Below, in pieces: positions 51,665-61,442 of a DNA stretch of 64,000 nt. This stretch comes from Azorinus chamasolen. Taxonomy: Eukaryota; Mollusca; Bivalvia; Cardiida; Solecurtidae. Below the pieces are notes generated by a model, which worked only from the letters and a program-made list of their open reading frames with translations, was not told the origin of the DNA and made no database searches. How positions within the stretch are numbered: position 1 is the first letter of the stretch; each line of letters opens with the position of its first letter. A program made the position numbers and the translations under genes. The stretch is from contig OY755237.1 of assembly GCA_963576725.1 (NCBI GenBank), forward strand, positions 64,333,423 through 64,397,422. The letters run 5' to 3'.

Positions 51665-51839
51665 TACAGTAAAACCCCTTTAAACTGGAATTTTGGTAGA
51701 GAAGAATTTAGGTACTAAAAGGCAGGTGGCTCCTAGAGGAGCTTTCTGCATGACTTTCACCCTGCATTAAGCTGCCACCTGCCTAAAAGTATCTAAGTTC
51801 TTCTCAACTAGAATTCTGGTTTAGAGAGGTTTCACTGTC
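51665..51839. mobile_element. D2 element, left arm deleted
   Basis: TACAGTAAAACCCC...GAGGTTTCACTGTC. Left outer arm GGCAGGTGGCT joins directly to the apex CCTAGAGGAGC. Confidence 0.87.
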
Positions 51840-52015
51840 TTTATCTGAACCTTTTTGTTGATACTGTCAGTATTATTACTGCATTTACCTAAAATATTAG
51901 AATACCCAATTTGCTCTCGCCATTCATATGAAAGGTTGATCGAGTTCAATTGGACAACTTTAAATCACCGACAGTTGCAAATAAATGTTACTGAGCTCAG
52001 ACCTATAGGGGCAGC

Positions 52016-52238
52016 TTAACTCTTTCCCTGTTGAATATTCATGTAAGAAATAATGGCACCATGAATATTTATAAGCAGAATTTTATAGTGGCAAAATGTA
52101 CACAGGATAGAAACTATAGAGTCTGGTCTATTGTAATGTCATAAATGAATATTGCAGACACTGATTAACTGGAGCAGTCTGGTCTGGGTCTACCCTGTCT
52201 ACAATAGCATAAAAATGTTTATATGAAAAAAGGGTTAA
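52016..52238 (+). mobile_element. B/A mosaic element
   Basis: TTAACTCTTTCCCTGTTG...ATGAAAAAAGGGTTAA. Hairpin apex lost. Confidence 0.77.
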
Positions 52239-52567
52239 TCTGGGTCAAAATTAATTGTATCTGCCATTTTGAAGAGACATACAGTCATGAATCATTAATT
52301 TTCAGAATTTCTGTGGAAGACAATTCTTGTAGACAAACAACTGTCTAGCATGAGCGTTGAAACACCTGTGCATATGTCCATGAGATATGATGCTTATGGA
52401 ATAGTTTGGAATGGACAAATTATTATATTTAGAAATAGTAGCAGATGACAATACTTGGAAATGACAATTACTTAGCATGCCAAGAGTTAAGATCAGACTT
52501 TGTTCGAGCCAAGATCATGATAAAGGGAGCATGAACCGTGTTTACTTATTAGCGTATTTATGTGTAA
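52239..52567. other. Intron, nothing firm
   Basis: Weak K-like traces only. Confidence 0.4.
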
Positions 52568-52784
52568 TTAACCCTTTCAATGCTGACTTTTCAAATGGAC
52601 TATTCCAAAAATCAAACAGGTCGAGCTTACTGTGAATATTCAGGGGGTTTTTTTTCAAAAGAAAAGTTTAATATGACAAGCAGTGCAGACCCTGATAAGA
52701 AGGCCCCTCTACAAGCCCTCTTATCTGGTTTTACACTGTTTGCAAAGGAAATAAGTGACCTATTTCCTGCACTGAAAGAGTTAA
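52568..52784 (-). mobile_element. Family E element
   Basis: TTAACCCTTTCAATGC...GAAAGAGTTAA. Hairpin about 52674-52744, apex GGCCCCTCTACAAGCC. Confidence 0.83.
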
Positions 52785-52858
52785 AGATTTATCTACATGT
52801 CATCTTTCGTGTCAATGATGTGGAAAAATTATCAAAGATATGGCTGTAGTGTTTTTAG

Positions 52859-53039
52859 CCTTACTGTGCGGGACACAAGTCACTAATGTTCTTTGCAAAC
52901 AGTGTAGACCCAGATAAGAGGGCTCCTTGAGGAGCCCTGTCATCAGGATGTGCGCTGTTTGTCCTGTTACACTTTTCTTTGGAAATATGCCTAAATATTC
53001 ACCCTAAGCTTGACCTGTATTTATGGAGTAAAGGGTTAA
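52859..53039 (+). repeat. E left part joined to a B right end
   Basis: CTTACTGTGCGGGACAC...AGCTTGACCTG runs straight into TATTTATGGAGTAAAGGG, a B terminal sequence. Confidence 0.78.
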
Positions 53040-53041
53040 AA

Positions 53042-53240
53042 GGGGCATAGACAAACTGTCAACCCAGATCAGAGGGCTTCTGTCTGCACTGTTTGCTTCA
53101 AAAATCATTTTCCAAAGGACCATTGGCAAAATGGTGTTTGCTGAAATTCTGCAGAAGATGTAATTTAGATTCATTGAAAATACATAATTATTCATTAAGT
53201 CATTTTTACTTATATGAATATTCATTAGGTAAAGAGTTAA
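53042..53240 (-). repeat. Family B copy
   Basis: Hairpin remnant AACCCAGATCAGAGGGC.., ends ATGAATATTCATTAGG..GAGTTAA; shares TTAA with the next. Confidence 0.65.
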
Positions 53241-53415
53241 CCCTTTACCCCACAGATAAGCCTTTTAATGTTCTCTCATAAACAGCATATCCAGATCAGA
53301 CGGCTCCTGCCACGACCAAATTTGTTCTTGATTATATGCTATTATAAATATTAAGCTACAATCATGTAATTAATATTTATGCATACATAATCTCTCGCAC
53401 GAATATTCATTAGTT
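53237..53415 (-). repeat. Family B copy
   Basis: TTAACCCTTTACCCC; hairpin cut after CAGACGGCTCCTGCC; ends at ACGAATATTCATTAG, about 45 bp before an exon. Confidence 0.72.
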
Positions 53416-53461
53416 GATTGCTGACTGTGTTGTATGGTAATTATTCCTGTCTGTTTTCCAG

Positions 53462-53522
53462 CATCAGTGGAATCACCATGGGAGAGGTCTGTGGCAGGAA
53501 ACAAAGTGCCTTATTATGTCAA
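53462..53522 (+). CDS. DMD: Dystrophin exon: first half of WW domain (human exon 62)
   Basis: 61 bp, phase 1 in, 2 out, between TTTTCCAG and GTAAGTT. The peptide ASVESPWERSVAGNKVPYYV matches human TSVQGPWERAISPNKVPYYI. It holds the first WW tryptophan and the central aromatic pair YY. The WW domain with the EF-hands binds the PPxY tail of beta-dystroglycan. The length is identical to human exon 62 as I recall it. Confidence 0.97.
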
Positions 53523-53574
53523 GTAAGTTCTTACAGTGTAATATCTTAAGTGAGGAAATTGGATATAATATTTT

Positions 53575-53862
53575 TATGCCCCCCAACGGTGGGCGTTGGT
53601 GGGCATATTGTAATTGCATTGTCCATCCTTCCATCTGTCCTTCCATCCATCCGTACGTCCGTCCATCCATCCCAAATTTCATGTCCCTTCTATAAATTTT
53701 TTTATCCGTGAATGGATTTCAAAATAACCGGGCACAAAATTTAATGTTCAGCACACAAAGACGATGTGTCGCGTTCAAGTCCCTGGTCCATGAAGCAAAG
53801 GTTAAGGTCATCCTTCAGGGTCAAAGTTGGGGGGCATAGGGTTTCACAAACACATCTTGTTA
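53575..53862 (+). mobile_element. TATGCCCCC dispersed repeat, copy 2
   Basis: Head TATGCCCCCCAACGG and tail GGGGGGCATAGGG are inverted. CCATCCGTACGTCCGTCC-like runs inside; ends TCACAAACACATCTTG. Confidence 0.87.
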
Positions 53863-53872
53863 GTAATAGAGA

Positions 53873-54045
53873 TGCCATTTCATGCCTTTGCAAACAGAGT
53901 AATCCAAGATCAGATAGCTTCTGTGAGAGTGGGTCTGCTCTGTTTGCTCATGGAATTAAATAGATCTGATTTTGTAGTTACTGCTAAGGTAAAACATTCC
54001 AGTCTTCATGTACCACTATCAAAATACAGAATACTCATGGAGACA
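53873..54045 (-). repeat. Family B copy
   Basis: ATGCCTTTGCAAACAGAG..., hairpin right arm partly lost; ends near ATACTCATGGAGACATT. Confidence 0.68.
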
Positions 54046-54105
54046 TTATTTGTTGAATCTTCTCTCTTCTGTGTAGCAAATTTAGATTAATTCCGTTTTC
54101 TTTTA

Positions 54106-54319
54106 TTAAGCCTTTCCCTCATATAAATGTGTTTTCACACATCTGCAAATAGAGTAGAACCAAATCAGGGTCTGCTCTGTTTGCTAATGGAATTTGATAA
54201 GTCTGTTTCTTTAGTTTACTACAATGTTCTGCGTTCCATACTTCATTATACCTATTTTGTCCATGAATATGCAGTAGGTATTGACATTCGGAATCAATAC
54301 AGAACACTGAAAGGGTTAT
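54106..54319 (+). mobile_element. Family A element, hairpin tip deleted
   Basis: TTAAGCCTTTCCCTC...GAAAGGGTTAT. Arms meet at GAACCAAATCAGGGTC. Confidence 0.87.
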
Positions 54320-54364
54320 AGAGCTTTATCCATTTAGGAGCTTTAGCTTTAGATTTCTACAAGA

Positions 54365-54525
54365 ATTCATGACTATGAATATTCATGGACTGAATTTCAA
54401 TAATCGTCAATGAAAAAGGGTATTTTTTGGTAGAAATTGTAGAATCAGATCTATATTCCTTGATATTCCTAATCAGACAGCTTCTACAGGATCTCGGTCT
54501 ACGCTGTTTGCAAATGGTTGAATAT
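54365..54525 (+). repeat. Family B copy
   Basis: ATTCATGACTATGAATATTC to CTACGCTGTTTGCAAATGG; left arm base missing. Confidence 0.65.
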
Positions 54526-54758
54526 ATTTCTTCTCTTGTTTGGAGAGACAATTGATAATTGAGTCCAGTTATTCTAATTTAAATTGTATAAACTTGAATT
54601 GTCTTCTGTTTGCGAGTTAGAACAGTGCCAGCTACAAAACAAAAGGGTTGAGGCTCTGAGCTCAGCTGTTGGAATATCAGTTGCAAAGCAAAAAGTACAG
54701 AAGGTTGTCATGGTTGTAGCAGTTTTCTTCATATGACAAAATGTTATTTGTGTTTCAG

Positions 54759-54820
54759 TCATAACACAGAAACCACACATTGGGACCATCCAGAGATGTC
54801 ACAACTCATGGAGGCTCTAA
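54759..54820 (+). CDS. DMD: Dystrophin exon: second half of WW domain (human exon 63)
   Basis: 62 bp, phase 2 in, 1 out, between GTGTTTCAG and GTAAGTG. The peptide HNTETTHWDHPEMSQLMEAL carries the second WW tryptophan and the WxxP signature; human reads [20 protein letters not shown]. The two signature tryptophans are about 23 residues apart across the intron, the usual WW spacing. Same size as human exon 63. Confidence 0.97.
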
Positions 54821-54957
54821 GTAAGTGAATTGATAAGCTCTAAGGCATGTTGTCTGATTGTACATTCTTAACCATGATGCAAAGACATGATAATCTTTGA
54901 AAAAGGCCCTTAGTGGTCGAACTATTAGATCAGAGCAATTCAAGTATTTATGCATTC

Positions 54958-55181
54958 TTAACCCAGTCCCTCTTTTTTAGACCAAACCTCTTTGAATAAA
55001 TCTACTGAAAAGGAGCATTTACTACAAAAAAAGAAACATTTGAGAATAGTAGTTTTGAAACCATTGTGATAGATAAAGCATTTGCTTGTATGGAGCAAAT
55101 GCTTTATTTATTCCAATGGGGTCAAATAGTGACTTTTACGGAGGCATCAAATGGCGTCGATATGACGAAGGAATAGGTTAA
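54958..55181 (-). mobile_element. Family C element
   Basis: TTAACCCAGTCCC...GGAATAGGTTAA. Palindrome about 55052-55118, apex GCTTGTATGGAGC, many mismatches. Confidence 0.85.
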
Positions 55182-55289
55182 TTTGAGCTGCATGTCTGAT
55201 AGATTGAAATGAGTATACAAAATCTTGAATGTTCTATTTTCATAGCTGTATGACTTGTATCTCTTTGTCGTGCAGTATTACCTGTTTTA

Positions 55290-55475
55290 ACACTATACTT
55301 CATGAATATTTATGAACTGATTTTTATAATGGCCAATGAATAAGGAATATACTATTTTTGCCATTTCAGAAAAAAAGAATTGAATCTTTACTTTCCATAA
55401 GGAAATCGAGCAAGAGTCTGGGTCTACTGTGTTTGCAAAGGCATGATATGTTGCCACTATCAGGAAAAGTGTTAA
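55290..55475 (+). repeat. Family B copy
   Basis: CACTATACTTCATGAATATT to GGAAAAGTGTTAA; hairpin mostly lost. Shares TTAA with the next A. Confidence 0.7.
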
Positions 55476-55715
55476 ACCCTTTCCCTGTTCTATGTTTATT
55501 CAAAATTTCAATATCTACTGAATATTCATGGACAAATTAGGTATAATGAAATATGGAAGGTGGTACATTTTAGAAAGGAAAGAAACAATGTTTTTAAATT
55601 CCATTAGCAAACAGAGCAGACCCTGATCAGAAGGCTCCTGTAGGAGTCTGATCTGGGTCTACCCTGTTTGCATATACATGTATGTGAAAAAGCATTTATA
55701 TGAAGGAAAGGGTTA
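55472..55715 (-). mobile_element. Family A element
   Basis: TTAAACCCTTTCCCTG...GGAAAGGGTTAA; apex GCTCCTGTAGGAGT with a short right arm. Confidence 0.88.
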
Positions 55716-55731
55716 AGCAACCTCATAACGC

Positions 55732-56157
55732 TTAACCCCAAAGACACCTTTGGGCAACTTTGCAAACAGAGTAGACCCAGATCACAGAGTAGACCCAGAT
55801 CAGTAGGACTTGCTCTGTTTGCATATGGAATTACATGGATCTGATTCTACACATTCTGCCATGGGCAACGTTTCCTGTGTTCATATGCCATAATGAAAAA
55901 TAATTTAATTGATATTAATGATGTTAGTACAGCAGAACATCTCTATAACGGACATGAAATTGTGTTAATTAGTTGGTATTTAGGGCAAGTGGTTGCTTAA
56001 AGTAGGGTGAAAGTAAAACAGAACGCTCCTATAGGAGCGTTCTGTTTTACTTTCACCTTGCTTTAAACAGCCACCTGCCTTTAACACAAAATACTTGATG
56101 TAATATAGTGGCTGTTATAGAGATGTTTTACTGTATTTCTTACATGGAGTGAACAGT
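55732..56157 (-). mobile_element. Family B element interrupted by D1
   Basis: TTAACCCCAAAGACAC...ATGGAGTGAACAG. CAGAGTAGACCCAGATCA stands twice in a row in the left arm and the apex is lost. Confidence 0.8.
55928..56135. mobile_element. D1 element nested in B
   Basis: TACAGCAGAACATCTC...GATGTTTTACTGTA; apex GCTCCTATAGGAGC. The joined flanks read ATGTTAG-TA-TTTCTTACATG, like intact B. Confidence 0.92.
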
Positions 56158-56264
56158 TTAGACAGCTTTTACTGGAAAAGGTTGTATGGAAGAAGGACAA
56201 CTCTTCTAAGCATCTCACAATCACAATTGTCCAAATGCAGTTAGAATTAATCATTTATTGGGTA

Positions 56265-56345
56265 ATCTTTCCTTTTATGTCTTTGCAAACAAAGTAGACC
56301 CAGAACAGGGTCTGGTGTCACTTGTACTTGCTTTTATGTTACAGT
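56265..56345 (-). repeat. Family B fragment
   Basis: TCTTTGCAAACAAAGTAGAC, hairpin tip deleted (CCCAGAACAGGGTC). Confidence 0.6.
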
Positions 56346-56384
56346 ATTACAGGTATTATATATTCATGTTGCTATTATACACTA

Positions 56385-56630
56385 TGCAACAAAGTTGCAC
56401 GGGGTATATAGGTTTTTACCTGTCAGTCCATCAATCTGTCAGTCAATTTGTGTATCGTAATACATTGTTGCTCATCTAGTATTTTCATGTCTTGACCAAT
56501 TTATCTCAAATTTACTTAAGATTTGTCATGAATAAAAGCTTGAGTGAGTTTGATTTTCAAAGGAATCTGTCATTGGGGAGCCACTTTTTTCTCTGACAAT
56601 GTGTCGATGTAGGGTATGTGAGCTTGCTCA
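56385..56630. repeat. Possible dispersed repeat (GTTGCACGGGGTATA)
   Basis: ATGCAACAAAGTTGCACGGG with CAGTCCATCAATCTGTCAG: looks like the head of a mollusc repeat. One copy only. Confidence 0.45.
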
Positions 56631-56758
56631 CTAACGTCCTGTAATTATTTGCTAAGTGGTATCTCCAATCATATAGATATAAAGTGTCTTACACTTCTTG
56701 TTTTGAGTACTAGACAGTAGCAGATAACTATTTCTTACGTTTATACTGTCTTTTGTAG

Positions 56759-56833
56759 ATGATTTGAATAACGCCAGATTCGCAGCGTACAGAACAGCCA
56801 TGAAGTTACGACTGGTACAGAAAAAAATGTGCT
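56759..56833 (+). CDS. DMD: Dystrophin exon: start of EF-hand region 1 (human exon 64)
   Basis: 75 bp, phase 1 in and out, between TTTTGTAG and GTAAGTAG. The peptide [20 protein letters not shown] then KKMC matches human [20 protein letters not shown] then KALC almost residue for residue. It opens the first helical EF-hand-like domain that packs on the WW domain. Same length as human exon 64. Confidence 0.97.
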
Positions 56834-56935
56834 GTAAGTAGAGACTTTGCTTGCTCAGTCATTGTTGTATGCAGCATATATCATCTGTAACTATTTCCAA
56901 AGTTATTTCTCATGTAGGTTTTAAATATTGTCCTT

Positions 56936-57140
56936 AAGCTGATGTAAACACCTTTTCACTCCTTTGCAAACAGAGTAGATGCAAATCAGACAGCTTCTGT
57001 AGGAGTTGTCTGATCAGGATCTGCTCTGTTTGCTTATGGAATTATATAAATCTGATTCTACAGTTTCTGTCAAGGTTAAACTATCCTGTGTTCATTTACC
57101 TCATAACTAACAAATATTCATGATGTCATTAATTTTTATC
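56936..57140 (-). repeat. Family B copy
   Basis: ATGTAAACACCTTTTCACTC (A-like head), hairpin about 56967-57032 with apex GCTTCTGTAGGAGT, B-type tail. Confidence 0.75.
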
Positions 57141-57387
57141 TTAACCCTTTACCTCATATAAATGCCTTTTCACGCTTTTGCAAACAGAATAGACCCAGAT
57201 CAGATGGCTCCTGGAAGAGCCATCTGATCAGGGCCTGCTCTGTTTGCTTATGAAAATATATAGATCTGTTACTATAGTTTCTGCCAAAGCCAAAGTATCA
57301 TGTTCTTTTACCTTTGTAAATCTCCGTTGAATAAATAGTCATGATGCTATTATTTTTTACCTGAATTTTGAACAGGGAAAGGGTTAA
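57141..57387 (-). mobile_element. A/B mosaic element
   Basis: Head TTAACCCTTTACCTCATATA with CCTTTTCACGC (A-like); tail GAACAGGGAAAGGGTTAA. Hairpin about 57178-57249, apex GCTCCTGGAAGAGC. Confidence 0.87.
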
Positions 57388-57437
57388 TATTAATGAGATA
57401 AAGGGATAACACTATTCAACTATTTTATAATTTTCAG

Positions 57438-57642
57438 TGGATCTCGTGGAGATGGAGGTAGCAACAGAAGCATTCGACAAACAGGGATTGCGCGGGCACA
57501 ATGATAAACTTATGGATGTTATTGAGATCATTAACTGTGTGGCTGCCATGTACGAGCCATGTGCCAAAAATCACCAGAACCTCATCAACGTACCTCTGTG
57601 TGTCGATCTTGTGCTCAACTGGATGTTAAATGTCTATGACAT
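57438..57642 (+). CDS. DMD: Dystrophin exon: EF-hand region 1 (human exon 65)
   Basis: 205 bp, phase 1 in, 2 out, between ATTTTCAG and GTAAGCAT. The peptide begins LDLVEMEVATEAFDKQGLRG and contains IIEIINC-like VIEIINCVAAMYE and NLINVPLCVDLVLNWMLNVY, the last matching human [20 protein letters not shown]. Human exon 65 is 202 bp; one extra codon falls in the loop LRGHND. The element B at 57141-57387 ends 50 bp upstream. Confidence 0.97.
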
Positions 57643-57760
57643 GTAAGCATGAACGTAGTTTATTGTGAGAAGTAAAAGGGGGTATATTGGAATCATGACA
57701 AAAAGAGAATTCTGCAATATCTGGCACTAAACACATGAAAAATGCATCTTGTACATCAAC

Positions 57761-57969
57761 TATAGTAAAAATCTCTCTATAAAGGCCACTTAATTATGTT
57801 AATTAGTTGGTATTTAGGGCAGGTGGCTGCTTAAAGCAAGGTGAAAGTAAAACAGAACGCTCCTATAGGAGCGTTCTGTTTTACTTTCCCCTTGCTTTAA
57901 GCAACCACCTGTCTTTAACACAAAATACTTGATGTAATTTAGTGGCCGTTATAGAGAGGTTTTACTGTA
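57761..57969. mobile_element. D1 element
   Basis: TATAGTAAAAATCTCTC...GAGGTTTTACTGTA; apex GCTCCTATAGGAGC. Confidence 0.93.
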
Positions 57970-58045
57970 TTTGTAATTATTATGTATGGCTAGTATCAAT
58001 TCAATAACTTCCAAATTGAAGGAGTTTGCAACACCAGCGACCCAT

Positions 58046-58352
58046 GAACAAACAGTGTACAGAGTCAGGAAATGAATCAACCAGTGCGCAGAGTCAGAAA
58101 ATAAACCAAACCGTGTACAGAATTAGAAAATGAACAAACAGTGTACAGAGTCACGAAATAAACCAAACAGTGTACAGAATCAGAAAATGAACAAACAGTG
58201 TACAGAATCAGAAAATGAACAAACAGTGTACAGAATCAGGAAATGAATCAACCAGTGCGCAGAGTCAGGAAATAAGCCAAACATTGTACAGAATCAGGAA
58301 ATTAACAAACAGTGTACAGAGTCACGAAATAAACCAAACTGTGTACAGAATC
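58046..58352. repeat. Minisatellite, 25-29-bp units x ~11
   Basis: AACAGTGTACAGAGTCAGGA with AATGAATC or AATAAACC alternating, so there is a higher-order period of two or more units. Confidence 0.92.
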
Positions 58353-58377
58353 AGATTACCAATGTTACCCCACCTCT

Positions 58378-58545
58378 TTAACCTTCAGCACTCTAGGAAG
58401 TTATGCTCCGCAATTATTGTTGTCTGTTTCAATGCTAGAAGCAGACTCTGTCTTACATGTCTTTCAGAAACATTATCAGATTGTCAGATAGTTTGGATCC
58501 AGATGAAATACTTAGTTGCTGTATGATCTTGATCCAAAGTCCAAC
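58378..58545. repeat. K-like copy
   Basis: TTAACCTTCAGCACTC...GTCTGTTTCAATGCTAG; GTTTGGATCCAGATGA / ATGATCTTGATCC. Confidence 0.55.
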
Positions 58546-58566
58546 ACGAATTCCAGTGCAGAAGCC

Positions 58567-58734
58567 TAGCCTATTCCCTCATATTGACGACCTTTGACTC
58601 CTCTGTAATAGTCACTTTAAACCACAGTGATAAATAGAGCATTTGCTCCTATGGAGCAAATGCTCTTTTTATCACAGTGGTTTAAAAACTATGAGCCTAT
58701 GAGGGATAAAATAGCCTATGAGGGAATGGGTTAA
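58567..58734 (+). mobile_element. Family C element, shortened
   Basis: CCTATTCCCTCATATTGACG to GGAATGGGTTAA. Palindrome arms carry ACCACAGTGAT on both sides where other copies have ACCATTGTGAT; apex GCTCCTATGGAGC. Most of the right part is deleted. Confidence 0.83.
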
Positions 58735-58854
58735 GCGCTGAAGCTGATGACAATTTTTGCAGTGAAAAGTTAATATTCAGAGTGTTTTCAAATGAAGAAC
58801 TTTGGTTTCAACCCACATGAATAATTCTGTATTAGTTTTCTTCATTATCCATTT

Positions 58855-59000
58855 GCTTAAAGAATATTCATGTAAAAACTAAAGACTTGATGAATTTCAA
58901 TTAGCTTTGATAATGGAATAATATTACAGGAAGTTTAGAATTTTGAATCAATACAGTCAGATCTATATTATTCCATAAGCAAACAGAGCAGACCCTGGGC
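58855..59000 (+). repeat. Family B left part
   Basis: TAAAGAATATTCATG to AACAGAGCAGACCCTGGGC. Confidence 0.7.
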
Positions 59001-59019
59001 TATTAGTTTCTCCCAAACT

Positions 59020-59272
59020 TTAACCCTTTACACCATGAATATTCATGTAAGAACTTGTGACATCATGCATATTGATTGGCTGTATTTTAATACAGCTATG
59101 AACATGAACACCAGAATATTCAATAAAGACAGAAAGTGCAGAGTCAGATCTATATTATATCATAAGCAAACAGAGCAGACCCTGATCAAACGACTCCTAT
59201 AGGAGCTGTCTGATCTGGGTCTACTCTGTTTGCAAAGGCGTTGAAAGGCTTATCTATGGAGCAAAGGGTTAA
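59020..59272 (+). mobile_element. Family B element, near full length
   Basis: TTAACCCTTTACACC...GCAAAGGGTTAA. Hairpin about 59164-59231, apex ACTCCTATAGGAGC. Confidence 0.9.
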
Positions 59273-59375
59273 AGAATTGAAGGTAAGTAAAAATTGTATG
59301 AGACATATATTGTTTACAACATGGCAAGTGTCAATCAGATTTCTGGTATGCATATAATTATATTTTTTCCTTCAG

Positions 59376-59461
59376 AACAAGAAGTGGGAAGATCCGCGTG
59401 TTGTCATTTAAAGTTGGCATCATCATCATGTGTAACGGCCATGTCGATGAAAAGTATAAAT
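59376..59461 (+). CDS. DMD: Dystrophin exon: EF-hand linker (human exon 66)
   Basis: 86 bp, phase 2 in, 1 out, between TCCTTCAG and GTAAGAAA. The peptide [20 protein letters not shown] then NGHVDEKYK aligns with human [20 protein letters not shown] then KAHLEDKYR. It joins the two EF-hand regions. Same length as human exon 66. Confidence 0.97.
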
Positions 59462-59524
59462 GTAAGAAACTTTTACACTTTACCTAATGAATATTCATGG
59501 CAAAAATAATTAATTTAGGAAAAG

Positions 59525-59663
59525 AGTAGAACCTGTCTTAAGCGGTCATCAAAAAGAGGTCTAATTACAGGTCTGTAAAGCAGAAGGTTGCTTATTAACC
59601 ACCTGGCTTTTAAGACTCCTATCTTCAATAAATGAATGGCTGCTTAGGACAGGCTCTACTGTA
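59525..59663. mobile_element. D3 element, palindrome deleted
   Basis: GTAGAACCTGTCTTAAGC...CAGGCTCTACTGTA; the core is reduced to GGTTGCTTATTAACCACC. Confidence 0.83.
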
Positions 59664-59664
59664 G

Positions 59665-59870
59665 TACAATAAAACCTCTCTGTAACGACCACTTAATTAC
59701 ATCTAGTATTTTGTGTTGAAGGCAGGTGGATGCTTAAAGCAAGGTGAAAGTAAAACAACGCTTCTACAGGAGCGTTCTGTTTTACTTTCACCTTGCTTTA
59801 AGCAGCCACCTGTCGAAAATACCAACTAATTAACACAATTTAGTGGCCGTTATAGAGAGGTTTGACTGTA
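59665..59870. mobile_element. D1 element
   Basis: TACAATAAAACCTCTC...GAGGTTTGACTGTA; apex GCTTCTACAGGAGC. Lies one base after D3. Confidence 0.92.
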
Positions 59871-59904
59871 CATACCTAGCAGAACTTTGATAAAAAAGGG
59901 AAAA

Positions 59905-60015
59905 CACTTTGGGATCAGATCTATATTGTTCCAAGCAGCAAATACAGCAGACCAAGATCTTTTACCTTCTAAAGAAGCTTTGTCTGATCTGTTCTAATCT
60001 GTTTGCAAATACACA
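59905..60015 (+). repeat. Family B fragment
   Basis: TGGGATCAGATCTATATTG to CTGTTTGCAAATACAC; worn hairpin. Confidence 0.6.
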
Positions 60016-60243
60016 AATGTGGGTCTTTATCAAGTATTTCATTTCTTCAAATTCTTTGATTTATTCAAAACCTACATATTTGCATCCATTGTATCTAAAT
60101 GGCTTAATTTCTCTTTCTGAGTTTGCATAATGTTTTTGTATTTCTTTACCAGTTGTGGAAAGCCTAGTCATTCTGTTATTTTCAGCACCTTTTCAACTAT
60201 CATTCTGATCTTAATGACTTTTGATCTGGGACCACAGATGTTA

Positions 60244-60456
60244 TTAACACATTATCCCCTAGTGACGCATTTTTGCGCATCTATAAATTCACATTGTGAA
60301 ACCATTGTGATAAATAGAGCATTTGCTCCTATCTATTTATCACAATGGTTTAAAAATTCTTAAAAAAAAAATTCCTTTTCTCTTGTTAATGCTCCTTTTC
60401 GGTAGATTAATTAAAAAAGATTGGGTAAAAAAATAGCCTAGGATAGAATGAGTTAG
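60244..60456 (+). mobile_element. Family C element
   Basis: TTAACACATTATCCCC...GAATGAGTTAG. Right arm lost its tip (GCTCCTATCTATTTATC). Confidence 0.85.
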
Positions 60457-60474
60457 CCATATTTGGGATAGAGT

Positions 60475-60688
60475 TATCCCTTTACTTCATGATTATTCAT
60501 GTAAGAAATAAAAAAAATACTGACAGTATGAACACTTTTTTTACCATAACAGAAACTGTGGAATCAGATCTGTATTATTTCATATTAAGTAAACAGAGCA
60601 GACCCTTTAGGAGTAATTTGATCTAGCTGGGTCTACTTTGTTTGCAAAGTCATTACAAGACATGAAGACATACCTATGAAGTACAGAG
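60475..60688 (+). repeat. Family B copy
   Basis: TCCCTTTACTTCATG to CTATGAAGTACAGAG; half of the left hairpin arm lost. Confidence 0.7.
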
Positions 60689-60795
60689 ATACATTGTCTG
60701 TTCCTTACTGTGAATACTACAAAATACTGCCTTTGCAAAAATTGTCACATGATTTGGTTCTCCTTGTACATTATCAGTGATTTTCTGTGTTTCAG

Positions 60796-60953
60796 TTTTA
60801 TTCCGATTAATAGCAGACAAGAATGGGTTTTCTGACCAGCGGAAGCTCGGCCTGTTGTTACACGACTGTATGCAAGTTCCGCGGCAGCTTGGCGAAGTGG
60901 CAGCATTTGGGGGTAGTAATGTGGAACCCAGTGTTCGGAGCTGCTTTGAACAG
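60796..60953 (+). CDS. DMD: Dystrophin exon: EF-hand region 2 (human exon 67)
   Basis: 158 bp, phase 1 in, 0 out, between TGTTTCAG and GTATGAA. The peptide [20 protein letters not shown] then [20 protein letters not shown] and [13 protein letters not shown] is very close to human [20 protein letters not shown] and [20 protein letters not shown]. It forms the second EF-hand-like domain. Same length as human exon 67. Confidence 0.97.
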
Positions 60954-61002
60954 GTATGAAACCTTCGATATACCATTTTGACATAAGTATTAATGCTGAT
61001 CT

Positions 61003-61216
61003 TTAAACCTGTACCTCATGAATAATTATGAGAGAATCTATTATTTCATGAATATTTATTTACTGCATTTTTACAACGGTACATAAAGAAGGGAACATTT
61101 TGCCATGACAGAAACTTTAAAATCAGTTCTATGTAATTCAGTGAGCAAACAGAGAAGACACTGATCAGGCAGCTTCTATCTTTGCAAAGAGGTGAAAATG
61201 CATCACTAAGAGTTAA
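61003..61216 (+). repeat. Family B copy
   Basis: TTTAAACCTGTACCTCATG to AAGAGTTAA; right hairpin arm lost (GGCAGCTTCTATCTTTGC). Confidence 0.75.
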
Positions 61217-61421
61217 CCCATTCCCTCATTTTGACGACTCTGTAAAAATCAATTTGTGAAACCATTGTGATAAATAGAGCATTTGCTCCTATAGGAGCAA
61301 ATGCTCTATCTATCACAATGGTTTCAAATTCTAAAATTTTCCTTCTCTAGTTAATGCTCCTTTTCGGTAGATTTATTTAAAGAGGTTGTATCTAAAAATA
61401 AACTATGAGGTAATGGGTTAA
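61213..61421 (+). mobile_element. Family C element
   Basis: TTAACCCATTCCC...GGTAATGGGTTAA. Palindrome about 61258-61325, apex GCTCCTATAGGAGC. Shares TTAA with the B before it. Confidence 0.91.
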
Positions 61422-61442
61422 AAGGTTAAGACTGGTAGCAGC

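Noticed and set aside
58046..58352. Short-unit array as possible coding repeat (103-residue frame)
   Set aside because: Minisatellite with mixed unit lengths (25-29 bp), so no frame is kept across units.
60674..60984. Reverse frames opposite exon 60796-60953
   Set aside because: Antisense shadow of a well supported exon.
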